From: Candidatus Woesearchaeota archaeon UBA153 | GTDB lineage: Archaea; Nanobdellota; Nanobdellia; Woesearchaeales; UBA525 | Assembly: GCA_002503705.1 (NCBI GenBank) | Contig: DASH01000025.1 | Location: 527-12,247, forward strand | Direction of reading: 5' to 3' | DNA: 11,721 nt | Part shown: in pieces, positions 1-6,855 of the stretch | Layout: each line of letters begins with the position of its first letter | Numbering within the stretch: position 1 is the stretch's first letter | Program-made: the position numbers and the translations under genes | Notes under the pieces: model-generated | Database searches by the model: none | What the model was told of the DNA's origin: nothing | What the model saw: only the letters and a program-made list of their open reading frames with translations

Positions 1-2
1 CG

Positions 3-797
3 CACTTGGCGGCGCGCGGCATCGCGGTCAGGAAGCTGTTCTTCGAGCTGGACGGCACGTTCCCCAACCATGAGGCGAACCCGTTGAAGCTCGAGACGCT
101 CGAGACGCTGAAGAGGGCCGTCAAGGAGACGACGGGCGTGACGCTCGGCCTCGCGCTCGACGGCGACGAGGACCGGTGCGTCTTCATCGACGAGCACGGC
201 GAGCACATCACGTCAGACTTGGCGCTCGGCCTCGCGAGCGCACAGCTCCTCGACGCGCACGGCGGCGGCACGGTCATCCACGACTTGCGCTGCAGCCGCG
301 CGGTCCGCGAGCTCGTCATCGCGCACAAGGGAAAGCCATTGCCCTCGCCGGTCGGCTACGCGAACATCAAGCCGTTGTGCAAAGAGCACGACGCGCTCAT
401 CGGCGGCGAGATCAGCGGCCACTTCTTCCCGAAAGAGACGGGGTATAATGAGAACACGATGTTCATGCTCTTCCAGATCCTCAACCTGCTCGAGTCGAGC
501 GGAAAATCGTTGAGCGCGCTCGTCGCGCCGCTCCAGCGGTACGCGTTCAGCGGCGAGCTGAACAACACGGTGAAGGACGCCGACGCGGCGCTCGCCGCGA
601 TCGAACAGCGTTATGCGAAACTCCCCGGCATCGTCGACGACTCGCGCATCGATGGCATCAGGATCGAGTTCACGAGCTGGTGGTTCTCCGTGCGGAAGAG
701 CAACACCGAGCCCGTCGTCCGCTTGATCGTCGAGGCGGACACACGGCAGGAGATGGAGTCGCGTCGCGACGAGCTCCTGAAGAGCATCAGAGGATGA
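3..797 (+). CDS. Phosphomannomutase/phosphoglucomutase family protein, C-terminal part (5' end outside window)
   Basis: This is an alpha-D-phosphohexomutase, which interconverts hexose 6-phosphate and hexose 1-phosphate (mannose, glucose or glucosamine forms) for sugar-nucleotide synthesis in the cytoplasm. The frame is open to the left window edge, so the gene is cut: domain 1 with the catalytic phosphoserine lies outside. Visible, numbering from the TTG at position 6, are the domain 2 signature DGTFPNHEANPL (16-27), the metal-binding loop DGDEDR (52-57), the sugar-specificity loop GEISGH (134-139) and the C-terminal phosphate-binding loop RKSNTEP (230-236). All key loops are intact, so the enzyme is probably active. 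The sequence alone does not separate ManB from GlmM or a dual-specificity PMM/PGM. A 43-bp gap separates it from the DHH gene on the same strand, so the two may be cotranscribed. Confidence 0.93.
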   Translation, partial: HLAARGIAVRKLFFELDGTFPNHEANPLKLETLETLKRAVKETTGVTLGLALDGDEDRCVFIDEHGEHITSDLALGLASAQLLDAHGGGTVIHDLRCSRAVRELVIAHKGKPLPSPVGYANIKPLCKEHDALIGGEISGHFFPKETGYNENTMFMLFQILNLLESSGKSLSALVAPLQRYAFSGELNNTVKDADAALAAIEQRYAKLPGIVDDSRIDGIRIEFTSWWFSVRKSNTEPVVRLIVEADTRQEMESRRDELLKSIRG

Positions 798-840
798 AGG
801 AAGGACTGATGAGACGGACCAATATTTTCTTCTAACGACG

Positions 841-1773
841 ATGGGAACAAGACCTGAACTGAAGAGGCCCGAGCCGAAGAAGTACGCGCGCATCGTCACG
901 CACACCGACTTCGACGGCGTCGTGAGCGCGCTCATCGTCCGCGAACTCTTCGACATCGACGAGGTCGTCTTCGCTGAGCCGTGGATGCTCCAGCACGGGC
1001 GGTTCGACGTCCGGCGAGGAGACGTCATCCTCGACCTGCCGTACGGCGAGGGCTGCGCGCTCTGGTTCGACCACCACGCGACGAGCGAGCCGTTCAAGGG
1101 GAAGGGCCATTTTAGTTTAACAAAGAGCTGCGCGCGGCTCGTGTACGACACGTACGCGGGCGAGCACGAGAGCGTCCGCAAGTTCCAGCCGCTCGTCGAC
1201 GCCGCCGACAAGATCGACAGCGCGTCGTTCACGAAAGAGGACCTCGAACGACCCGACGTGTACGGACAGCTCGCGATCGCCATCCGCGGCGATGACCGCC
1301 GCAAAGACGATGAGTTCCGCATATTCCTGCTCAACATGCTCGCGTTCCAGACCGCGGAGCAGGCGGTGACGCAGCCGATCATCCGGAAGCGCGTCGAGGA
1401 GAAGCTGCGCGAGCACCAAGAATGGCTGCGGGAGGTTCACGAACACGTCCAGTTGCGCGGAACGGTGATTCTCGTCGACCGGACGCTCGCTCCCGGGCTC
1501 GGCAGAGGCCAGCCGTTCTGGCTCTACGCGCTCTACCCTGGACACGCCGTCTACCTCTCCGTCGAACAGTTGCGGCACGAGCCGGACAAGGTGAAGATCA
1601 GCTGCGGCGAGAACATCTTCGAACGGTTGAACACCGTCGACATCGGCGCGCTCATGCAACGCTACGGCGGCGGCGGCCACAAGGTCGCGGGCGGGTGCAG
1701 CGTGCCGTTGAGCGAGAAGGAGAAGGTCGTGAGCGAGATTATCGAGAGCGTGAACGCCGCCCATCCCAAGTGA
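841..1773 (+). CDS. DHH family phosphoesterase (DHH-DHHA1)
   Basis: A 310-residue protein of the DHH phosphoesterase superfamily, which includes RecJ-like nucleases, nanoRNases and cyclic dinucleotide phosphodiesterases. The N-terminal metal-binding motif is HTDFDG (21-26, with H21, D23 and D25). D65 follows in ILDLPYG, the name-giving DHH triad is in FDHHATS (76-82), and D120 in LVDAADKID is a further candidate ligand. The C-terminal DHHA1 substrate-binding motif is GGGGHKVAGG (276-285). The active site therefore looks complete. The substrate cannot be read from sequence; archaeal members act on short RNAs, DNA ends or small phosphodiesters. No Shine-Dalgarno sequence lies before the ATG, and the AT-rich patch at 821-828 is too close to serve as a TATA box for a leaderless start, so transcription may continue from the mutase gene. 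The stop codon almost abuts the TATA box of the next gene. Confidence 0.92.
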   Translation: MGTRPELKRPEPKKYARIVTHTDFDGVVSALIVRELFDIDEVVFAEPWMLQHGRFDVRRGDVILDLPYGEGCALWFDHHATSEPFKGKGHFSLTKSCARLVYDTYAGEHESVRKFQPLVDAADKIDSASFTKEDLERPDVYGQLAIAIRGDDRRKDDEFRIFLLNMLAFQTAEQAVTQPIIRKRVEEKLREHQEWLREVHEHVQLRGTVILVDRTLAPGLGRGQPFWLYALYPGHAVYLSVEQLRHEPDKVKISCGENIFERLNTVDIGALMQRYGGGGHKVAGGCSVPLSEKEKVVSEIIESVNAAHPK

Positions 1774-1777
1774 AACC

Positions 1778-1785
1778 TTTTTATA
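1778..1785 (+). promoter_or_regulatory. TATA box of the NMD3 gene (leaderless mRNA)
   Basis: TTTTTATA is centred about 26 bp before the ATG at 1808. This is the archaeal TATA-to-start distance, so the start codon should be at or next to the transcript 5' end. No Shine-Dalgarno sequence is present. The box begins 5 bp after the stop of the DHH gene. Confidence 0.7.
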
Positions 1786-1807
1786 CGGTCTCCGGCTTCT
1801 GAACAGC

Positions 1808-2812
1808 ATGTTTTGTCCGAAGTGTGGTCGGAAGGACGTCGTCGACGTCTTCTGCGCGACGTGCCTGCGAGAGGAACGACCCCTCGTCGCGGGATTCAAA
1901 GAGTTCTCGCTCGAAATCTGCACGGATTGCGGCAAGGTCTTGCACAAAGGCAAGTGGCATGAAGGCGCGACGACCGAGTCGCTCGTGCGCGACGCGCTCG
2001 TGCAGCACGTCGTCCTCTCGCCGAACATCGACGTCGAGCGGATCGAGGTCGCGCCGCTCACGATCGAACGCAAACACGGGCTGAAGAACACGGGCGAAGC
2101 GACCGTCACGGTGACGGGACGCGCGAGCCTGAACATGCCCGCGTACGATGAAGTCTACTCGTTCCCGTACACGGTCCAGAACCTCCACTGTCCTCGCTGC
2201 TCGAAAATCGGCACGCCGTACTTCCAAGGGACGCTCCAAGTGCGGAACGAGACGCCGGAACGCGTCAAGTTCCTGAAAGAGTACCTGAAAAACGTCGACT
2301 CGACCCCGGCGAAAGAGGAGAAGCAAGGCTCGGGCCACGACTACTACCTGACGAGCAAGACGACGGTGGAACGCGCGGCGCGCGCGTTGCAAGAACAGTT
2401 CGGCGGCCTCGTCAAGTCGAGCGCCCGCCTCTTCAGCCGCAACCACCAGACGTCGAAGGAGATCTACCGGACGACGTGGTTCATCGAGCTGCCGCCGTTC
2501 AAGAAAGGCGACGCGCTCAAGCGCGAAGAGGCAGTGCTGTTGATCATCGAGCTCGGCAAGCGTGTCAAGTGCTACAATCCTGCGCGGAACAAGTACGAGT
2601 TCCACGAGTACGACGCGAAGGACTGGACGCGGTTGCCGGTCGTCGAGTCGACGATCTCGAGCACGCACCCGCAACTGATGGTGCTCCACCCCGAGACGTT
2701 CCAAGCGGTCCCGGTGCGGAACGCGATGCCGCGACAGCACGAGATTGGGGACAAGGTCACGGTGACCGCCGACGGTGACAAAGTGTACCTGCTCGAAACG
2801 TTCAAGGAGTAG
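1808..2812 (+). CDS. NMD3-family ribosomal export/assembly protein
   Basis: A 334-residue archaeal homologue of eukaryotic Nmd3, the adaptor that binds the 60S subunit and supports its late maturation and export. Archaea have no nuclear export, so a role in large-subunit maturation or quality control is inferred. The N-terminus carries paired cysteines typical of the family: C3/C6, C16/C19, C38/C41 and later C128/C131, consistent with two zinc-binding sites. GHDYYLTS near residue 177 and the following basic helical region match the central NMD3 domain, and the C-terminal part (about 235-334) is a beta-rich segment. The length fits archaeal NMD3, which lacks the eukaryotic export-signal tail. 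The start is set by the zinc motif MFCPKCG and by a TATA box at exactly leaderless distance. The gene is transcribed alone, towards a convergent small gene. Confidence 0.9.
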   Translation: MFCPKCGRKDVVDVFCATCLREERPLVAGFKEFSLEICTDCGKVLHKGKWHEGATTESLVRDALVQHVVLSPNIDVERIEVAPLTIERKHGLKNTGEATVTVTGRASLNMPAYDEVYSFPYTVQNLHCPRCSKIGTPYFQGTLQVRNETPERVKFLKEYLKNVDSTPAKEEKQGSGHDYYLTSKTTVERAARALQEQFGGLVKSSARLFSRNHQTSKEIYRTTWFIELPPFKKGDALKREEAVLLIIELGKRVKCYNPARNKYEFHEYDAKDWTRLPVVESTISSTHPQLMVLHPETFQAVPVRNAMPRQHEIGDKVTVTADGDKVYLLETFKE

Positions 2813-2850
2813 GGTTTCTCGTCGTTCTTGTCGTCATTCTTCGTTCCGGG

Positions 2851-2970
2851 GCGCTACCGTCCAGCTCACACTCGTCGGCTTTTCTATTTGGCGACGTTCC
2901 CCGACTGGGACAACCCCCTTGTCGCCCGGATAGTTCTCTCGTTGGTGTTCGCCCGTAAGGACGGTAGCGC
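2851..2970. repeat. 120-bp element bounded by a perfect 12-bp inverted repeat
   Basis: GCGCTACCGTCC at 2851-2862 is the exact reverse complement of GGACGGTAGCGC at 2959-2970. Inside is a smaller hairpin, GACAA-CCCCC-TTGTC (2909-2923). Outside the arms the match continues imperfectly (TCATTCTTC on the left against GAAGAGAATGA on the right). The element fills the 195-bp gap between the convergent NMD3 gene and the 97-residue membrane protein gene, and I find no convincing ORF in it. It may be a mobile palindromic element, a structured RNA, or a large bidirectional terminator structure. Its size is close to that of the other inverted-repeat elements of this window (about 120-150 bp), but the arm sequence is different. 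Confidence 0.65.
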
Positions 2971-3007
2971 ACCTCGAGACTGAAGAGAATGAGATGGAGA
3001 AGAATGC

Positions 3008-3301
3008 TCAGATCTGCTTCTCGTAGTATTTCCAGACGTAGTACGCGGCGGTCGCGACGAGCGTGACGCTCACGCACCAGCTGAGGAAGAACTTGAAAAA
3101 CTCCTTCGGACCGTACAGGATGAAGAGGAGCGCCGCGGCGCTGATGCCAAGAATGTACGGCAACGGCAGCAACCGGCCAATCACCTTGTCGAAGTAGACG
3201 AACTTCGCGCTCTTAATCTTCTCGCGCTGGATACCCCTGACTGATTCTGCGCGCTTAATCTCGTACGCCCACTGCTCCCGCGTCAACTTTCGGACCGACA
3301 C
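3008..3301 (-). CDS. Small membrane protein with two transmembrane helices, function unknown
   Basis: A 97-residue protein I do not recognise. The first 40 residues are charged and helical (RKLTREQWAYEIKRAES and a basic stretch with IQREKIKSAKF). Two hydrophobic segments follow: about residues 44-64 (LPLPYILGISAAALLFILYG) and about 69-90 (FKFFLSWCVSVTLVATAAYYVW), joined by a short PKEF turn, which suggests a helical hairpin with both ends on the cytoplasmic side. The start is a GTG at 3301. It is supported by a TATA box (GTTTTAAATAG on the minus strand) centred about 26 bp upstream, which makes the mRNA leaderless. The gene diverges from sepF across a 157-bp promoter region. That is suggestive for an envelope or division role, but no motif supports it. 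Confidence 0.72.
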   Translation of the reverse strand: MSVRKLTREQWAYEIKRAESVRGIQREKIKSAKFVYFDKVIGRLLPLPYILGISAAALLFILYGPKEFFKFFLSWCVSVTLVATAAYYVWKYYEKQI

Positions 3302-3322
3302 TCGACGGAAAACAACACCACA

Positions 3323-3333
3323 CTATTTAAAAC
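3323..3333 (-). promoter_or_regulatory. TATA box of the 97-residue membrane protein gene
   Basis: Read on the minus strand the sequence is GTTTTAAATAG, a good archaeal TATA element. Its centre is about 26 bp before the GTG start at 3301, so the transcript should begin at or within a few bases of the start codon. Confidence 0.6.
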
Positions 3334-3389
3334 TTATGGACTTTTTTCGCGCCCATACGACGCAAAACCACGTCTCGAAGAAACGATAC

Positions 3390-3398
3390 ATTTAAATA
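3390..3398 (+). promoter_or_regulatory. TATA box of sepF
   Basis: ATTTAAATA is a near-consensus archaeal TATA element. It predicts a transcription start near 3417-3421, about 40 nt before the sepF start codon. sepF would therefore have a true leader, unlike its leaderless neighbours. Confidence 0.65.
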
Positions 3399-3445
3399 TT
3401 CCCGCTTCGAGAGTCGACGGTAAGCATTTACTGGTTCACGATTCC

Positions 3446-3451
3446 GGAGGG
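3446..3451 (+). promoter_or_regulatory. Shine-Dalgarno sequence of sepF
   Basis: GGAGGG lies 7 nt before the ATG at 3459 and 10 nt before the second, in-frame ATG at 3462. Another ATG at 3452 directly follows it but is out of frame and would give only an 18-codon peptide. This is the clearest Shine-Dalgarno motif before any gene in the window. Confidence 0.65.
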
Positions 3452-3458
3452 ATGCCCG

Positions 3459-3863
3459 ATGATGAAGAAGCTGTTTTCGTTCCGACGCATGCGCAAGACG
3501 AGCTATGATGAAGATGACAACGTGGACGACTCTGAAGAGTTCGTCCAGATTGACGCGAACCCTGAAGCCAGAGGCGGCAAGGTCGTCGTGCGCAGCTTCA
3601 CCCTCGAAGATTTCAGCGACATCAAGAGCGTGCTCGACGTGCTCCGCGAAGGGACGACCATCTGCCTCGTCAACATCCGACCGCTCAAGGAGAAAGACCT
3701 CGTCGAGCTGAAGCGCGCGATCAACAAGCTGAAGAAGACGACGGAAGCGGTCGAGGGCGACATCGCCGGGTTCGGTGACGACTACCTCGTCCTCACGCCG
3801 AGCTTCGCGACGATCTACCGCTCGGCGGGCGAAGGAGAACTCCCGGCGGACGAAGACCGTTAA
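3459..3863 (+). CDS. sepF: SepF, FtsZ membrane anchor of the division ring
   Basis: A 134-residue archaeal SepF. In archaea with FtsZ-based division SepF tethers FtsZ to the inner face of the membrane and is often essential. The N-terminus (MMKKLFSFRRMRK) fits the short amphipathic membrane-targeting helix. An acidic, probably disordered linker follows (about 16-35, rich in D and E). The SepF core runs from about residue 40 to 125, with VVVRSFTLEDF, the LVNIRPL strand, the helix around LVELKRAINKLKK, and the characteristic EGDIAGFGDDYLVLTP. The length is normal. The gene has a leader with a strong Shine-Dalgarno sequence, which may allow translational control. The downstream gene is convergent, so sepF is probably monocistronic. 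ftsZ is not in the window. Confidence 0.92.
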   Translation: MMKKLFSFRRMRKTSYDEDDNVDDSEEFVQIDANPEARGGKVVVRSFTLEDFSDIKSVLDVLREGTTICLVNIRPLKEKDLVELKRAINKLKKTTEAVEGDIAGFGDDYLVLTPSFATIYRSAGEGELPADEDR

Positions 3864-3887
3864 AAAAGAGTCCTTGAAACGTTTTTT
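3862..3887. terminator. Bidirectional oligo-T terminator between sepF and the 198-residue gene
   Basis: The 40-bp convergent gap has TTTTTT on the plus strand at 3882-3887, after sepF, and six A at 3862-3867, which read as TTTTTT on the minus strand after the convergent gene. Archaeal RNA polymerase terminates at such T tracts without needing a hairpin. Each tract lies just past the gene it would end. Confidence 0.5.
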
Positions 3888-3903
3888 CTCACATTTCCAG
3901 AAG

Positions 3904-4500
3904 TCACTTCTGAACAAGTTGCCTATCGGACATCTGCAGGAGCACCGCTTCCAAGGGGAATTTCCGAGCGGACAAGAGGAGGGTAAACGGCCCTTTGATA
4001 CGAGCCGCGACATCGTCCTCGTTGTACTTCAGCACCATGTAACGTGACGCTGCAAGGTCGTGCAGGGCATTCGTCGCCGGTTCGCGAAGACGTTCGACGA
4101 GCGTGGCGCGTGAGATCGACGCGAGCTTCTCCCGCTTCTTGCTGTAGAGCGCGACAATCGTGTTGAGGAAGTATCCCTCCTGGTTCTTCGGGAGCGAGGG
4201 GAACGGGTGGCTCGTCCGCTCGGAGACGAGGCCATCCTTGAAGTTGACAGGAATATCGTATTTCTTGAAGCAGTCGAGGTAGTACGCGTTCAACTCGTCA
4301 CGCAACTTCCCGAAACGTTGCGCGAGCTCGAGCTTTTCGGGAGGGAGGTACGCTGGCGAGAGGTAGTACGCGCCTTGCAGCAAGGAGTACGAGTTGAGGA
4401 ATATCCCCTTGACAGTCTCGAGCGTCTCCGGTTCGATGCTCAAAAACAGCGCCATCGCGACCACTAGCGCCGACTCGTCACTATCACTGAGGAGATGCAC
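3904..4500 (-). CDS. Unrecognised helical protein, 198 residues
   Basis: I do not recognise this family. The protein looks all-helical, with no signal peptide and no clear transmembrane segment. The N-terminal third has a hydrophobic helix (ALVVAMALFLSI), then an aromatic-rich stretch (YSLLQGAYYLSPAYLPPEKLELAQRF). Later come basic helices (SKKREKLASISRATLVERL) and a hydrophobic C-terminal part (PFTLLLSARKFPLEAVLLQM). The open frame begins at a GTG at 4500, but the TATA-like AAAAAATATAAA (minus strand, 4508-4519) is only about 13 bp upstream and predicts a transcript start near 4486, inside this frame. The true start is therefore more likely GTG 4464 or ATG 4455, giving about 183-186 residues. 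It diverges from the ZPR1 gene and converges on sepF. Codon use resembles the neighbours, so this is probably a native lineage-specific gene. Confidence 0.7.
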   Translation of the reverse strand: MHLLSDSDESALVVAMALFLSIEPETLETVKGIFLNSYSLLQGAYYLSPAYLPPEKLELAQRFGKLRDELNAYYLDCFKKYDIPVNFKDGLVSERTSHPFPSLPKNQEGYFLNTIVALYSKKREKLASISRATLVERLREPATNALHDLAASRYMVLKYNEDDVAARIKGPFTLLLSARKFPLEAVLLQMSDRQLVQK

Positions 4501-4507
4501 ACGCGAG

Positions 4508-4519
4508 TTTATATTTTTT
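4508..4519 (-). promoter_or_regulatory. TATA-like element of the 198-residue gene
   Basis: AAAAAATATAAA on the minus strand. With the usual 26-bp spacing it places the transcript start near 4486, downstream of the GTG at 4500, which argues for a start codon further inside the frame. Confidence 0.45.
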
Positions 4520-4555
4520 CCCTATTCAGAAAATCGAGATTCTCACCACTAAAAG

Positions 4556-4565
4556 TTTATAAATA
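4556..4565 (+). promoter_or_regulatory. TATA box of the ZPR1-type gene (leaderless mRNA)
   Basis: TTTATAAATA is centred about 26 bp before the ATG at 4586, predicting a leaderless transcript. There is no Shine-Dalgarno sequence. Confidence 0.75.
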
Positions 4566-4585
4566 CCGGGACGGGGTTCAAGGCC

Positions 4586-5176
4586 ATGGGCAAGAATCCG
4601 GTCGCGACAGGCAAACCAAAACCCGCGATGAGCGAGAATGACGCCGCAAGCGACTACGAAACCGTCACAGGCGAGACCTGCCCGGTCTGCCACGAAAAGC
4701 AATTAACGCTCACCGAAGCGCGAAAAGAGATCCCGTTCTTCGGCATCTGCTACTTATTCAGCATGGACTGCGGCGCGTGCGGCTACCATAAAGCGGACAT
4801 CGAGGCCGAAGAGGACCGCGACCCCGTCAAGTTCACGTTCACGTGCGAGAACGAAGAAGACTTGAGAGTGCGCGTGATCAAGAGCGCGAGCGCGACCGTC
4901 AAGATCGGCCAGATCGGCAGCATCGAGCCCGGCGAGGCGGCCAACGGGTACGTGACGAACATCGAAGGCGTCATCAACCGCATCAAGACGCAGGTCGAAC
5001 ACTTGAAGAAAGCCGCCGAGGACGAGGAAGACGACGAGACCGTCACGAAAGCGAAGAACCACCTGAAGAAGCTCACGCGCATCCTCTGGGGCCAAGAGCC
5101 GTGCAAGATCGTCATCAGCGACCCGACCGGCAACAGCGCGATCATCTCGCCGAAAGCCGAGAAAGGGAAGCCGTAA
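4586..5176 (+). CDS. ZPR1-type zinc finger protein
   Basis: A 196-residue single-module archaeal ZPR1 homologue. Eukaryotic ZPR1 has two such modules, binds elongation factor eEF1A and acts as its folding chaperone. The role of archaeal single-module proteins is less clear, and an EF1A-related role is inferred. The C4 zinc finger is visible as C32-x2-C35 (CPVC) and C62-x2-C65 (CGAC), followed by YHKADIE. The beta-rich ZPR1 domain continues with RVRVIKSASATVKI, the IGSIEPGEAANGYVTNIEGVI motif, a charged helix rich in E and D (about 135-165), and a final strand with CKIVISDPTGNSAI. Start choice follows the TATA box at leaderless distance. The first 24 residues are a low-complexity tail rich in P, K and A. 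It converges with the PhoH gene, with a gap of 32 bp. Confidence 0.88.
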   Translation: MGKNPVATGKPKPAMSENDAASDYETVTGETCPVCHEKQLTLTEARKEIPFFGICYLFSMDCGACGYHKADIEAEEDRDPVKFTFTCENEEDLRVRVIKSASATVKIGQIGSIEPGEAANGYVTNIEGVINRIKTQVEHLKKAAEDEEDDETVTKAKNHLKKLTRILWGQEPCKIVISDPTGNSAIISPKAEKGKP

Positions 5177-5208
5177 ATCTCGAGTAAAGATTCTTCTCCA
5201 CTCTTGTC

Positions 5209-6855
5209 TTACATGCTATAGACGTGCATGTCGTCAGTATCTTCCGACATCTTATGGCGGTAGTTCCTTGAGAGCATGATAAGCGCAGAATACTCCTTCG
5301 GCAGGAAGTTCCGGATATTGTACGTCAGCCCGTTCATGCCGCGTGTGCACTCGGGGTTATCGTGCTGCCACGGATCGCCCATCACGATACACGCGGAGCC
5401 CTCGCCGATCCGAGCGATGATGGTCTTCAGCTCGTACGGCGTGAAGTTCTGCGCCTCATCGACGATGACGAGCGTGTTCATGAACGAGCGGCCACGGACG
5501 AACCCTGAATGCACAACCTGCACCGCCTCGTTGTACGGTGGCATGTACCCTTTGCCGCTATTCCCAGGCGTGATGACTGGTTCGATTGCGTTCTTGCTCC
5601 GAGGCCCGCCAAACTCGTTCTCGTACTTCGGATGGAGGAACATGTCCTTGAAGGGGAAAAACCTCCCGAGGACTGAAGTATTGTGCGCGTCGGCGTACGG
5701 CTCGAGGTGCGGACCCAGCTTCTGCAACAAGTCGCCAGGAAGCGCGCCGGGATCGCGCCGCTTGCCGCCGATGACGTCGGTCGGCTTGAGGAGGACTATC
5801 TGCTTGAAGTACCCGCCTTTCTCCACGCCACCAGACATACATCGCTGGACACGAGTTTCCTTGTCGTAGTGGAGGACCTTGTCTACGGCCGCCGCGTAGG
5901 CGAGAAGCGTCTTGCCGGACCCTTGCTTCCCGCAGATGAAGAGGAGGTCGACGTTTCTGCTGTACAGACCGTGCTGCAGCGTCACGAACTGCTCGAGGTC
6001 TCGCGGCTTGACGCCGAGGACAGAGTCGATGATATGATTGCCGACGCGAATCTTCCGCCCGTGCTCGTCCGCCTTGATGAGTTCGATTCGAGGGTTGTCT
6101 ATCTTGACGACGCGCCCTCGCTGGTTGAAATCATAGTCGCCCGTCACGTGCGCGAACTGTTGTCGACTGCCGACGAACTTGATGAACTGGTTCATGTACA
6201 ATTCTTGACCGAGCAGCTCAACAGCGAAGTCCAAGGGGACCCGGTTGTCCTTTTCCGTCGTGAGCATCTCGAGAAGGTCGTCATTGCCGAGGACCGTGCC
6301 TCTGTTCACAATGTCCGCGTCGACGACCAAGAACGACGGCTCTTCCACCACCAAGCCGAGGTTGTCATACTTCACGTGATAGCCGGGATTTGTCGAGAGG
6401 ATAATCGGTCGACGACCCTCCTCCGCCTGCCAAGAGTTCCGGACTATCTCTTCCAGCTTCGCCATGGAGAACGACTCTCCGCGAAGCTGGTCATGATCGA
6501 CGTACGCGAGGTGCAACCCATCATGAACACGAAAGACGGTCACTTTCATCCCGCTTAGCGACTCAGCACCCCTGAGATGGTGTTGAAGCTCCTGCGGAGA
6601 AAGCTTCTGACCTTTGTTTCTCGCGTCCTTCAAGAACTGGAGGACGTCCTCCTCTCCTGCACTCGGTGTCCGAGCGGTCTTCCCCGGAGCGTCGATGGAG
6701 TCATTGAATTGCGAAGGGTAGATGACAAGGTTCGGTGCCCCTTCACCCTTACGTCGGAGCTCTTGGAACGTGATTGGCCCTCCTTGTCGATAGATGTCTG
6801 AGAGTGGAATGTAGATCTTGTGGTAGCGTTTGTCCGCGTCGTGGTCGCTGCTCAT
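5209..6855 (-). CDS. PhoH-family ATPase with degenerate PIN-like N-terminal domain
   Basis: PhoH proteins are P-loop NTPases related to superfamily 1 helicases; PIN-PhoH fusions unwind and cleave RNA. Numbered from the ATG at 6855 (548 residues), the C-terminal ATPase has Walker A GKQGSGKT (309-316), Walker B LVIVDEAQN (462-470), MGDPWQ (492-497) and the arginine motif RNYRHK near 530-535. The first 190 residues follow the order of a PIN domain (KIYIPLSD strand, LVIYPSQFNDSID, a helix VLQFLKDAR, then IILSTNPGYHVKYDNLGL, which resembles the VTND-x-x-x-R-x-KA-x-x-LGL end of PIN-PhoH proteins). The expected catalytic acids appear replaced, so nuclease activity is doubtful. A TTG at 6882 would add nine residues, but the ATG at 6855 overlaps the upstream stop as ATGA, which indicates translational coupling. 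It is the second gene of a two-gene operon. Confidence 0.87.
   Translation of the reverse strand: MSSDHDADKRYHKIYIPLSDIYRQGGPITFQELRRKGEGAPNLVIYPSQFNDSIDAPGKTARTPSAGEEDVLQFLKDARNKGQKLSPQELQHHLRGAESLSGMKVTVFRVHDGLHLAYVDHDQLRGESFSMAKLEEIVRNSWQAEEGRRPIILSTNPGYHVKYDNLGLVVEEPSFLVVDADIVNRGTVLGNDDLLEMLTTEKDNRVPLDFAVELLGQELYMNQFIKFVGSRQQFAHVTGDYDFNQRGRVVKIDNPRIELIKADEHGRKIRVGNHIIDSVLGVKPRDLEQFVTLQHGLYSRNVDLLFICGKQGSGKTLLAYAAAVDKVLHYDKETRVQRCMSGGVEKGGYFKQIVLLKPTDVIGGKRRDPGALPGDLLQKLGPHLEPYADAHNTSVLGRFFPFKDMFLHPKYENEFGGPRSKNAIEPVITPGNSGKGYMPPYNEAVQVVHSGFVRGRSFMNTLVIVDEAQNFTPYELKTIIARIGEGSACIVMGDPWQHDNPECTRGMNGLTYNIRNFLPKEYSALIMLSRNYRHKMSEDTDDMHVYSM

Noticed and set aside
213..1382. Long minus-strand ORF across the mutase and DHH genes
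   Set aside because: It is antisense to two well-supported genes. Long antisense frames arise from GC-rich codon use, and the translation shows no family motif.
1781..2740. 319-residue minus-strand ORF opposite the NMD3 gene
   Set aside because: It is an antisense shadow with arginine/valine-rich composition and no motif; NMD3 with its zinc cysteines explains the region.
3452..3508. Upstream ATG right after the sepF Shine-Dalgarno sequence giving an 18-codon ORF
   Set aside because: It is too close to the Shine-Dalgarno sequence for efficient use (no spacer), and the in-frame ATG at 3459 or 3462 has proper spacing.
5683..6558. 291-residue plus-strand ORF opposite the PhoH gene
   Set aside because: The opposite strand has all PhoH ATPase motifs. 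This ORF has no recognisable domain and no promoter.
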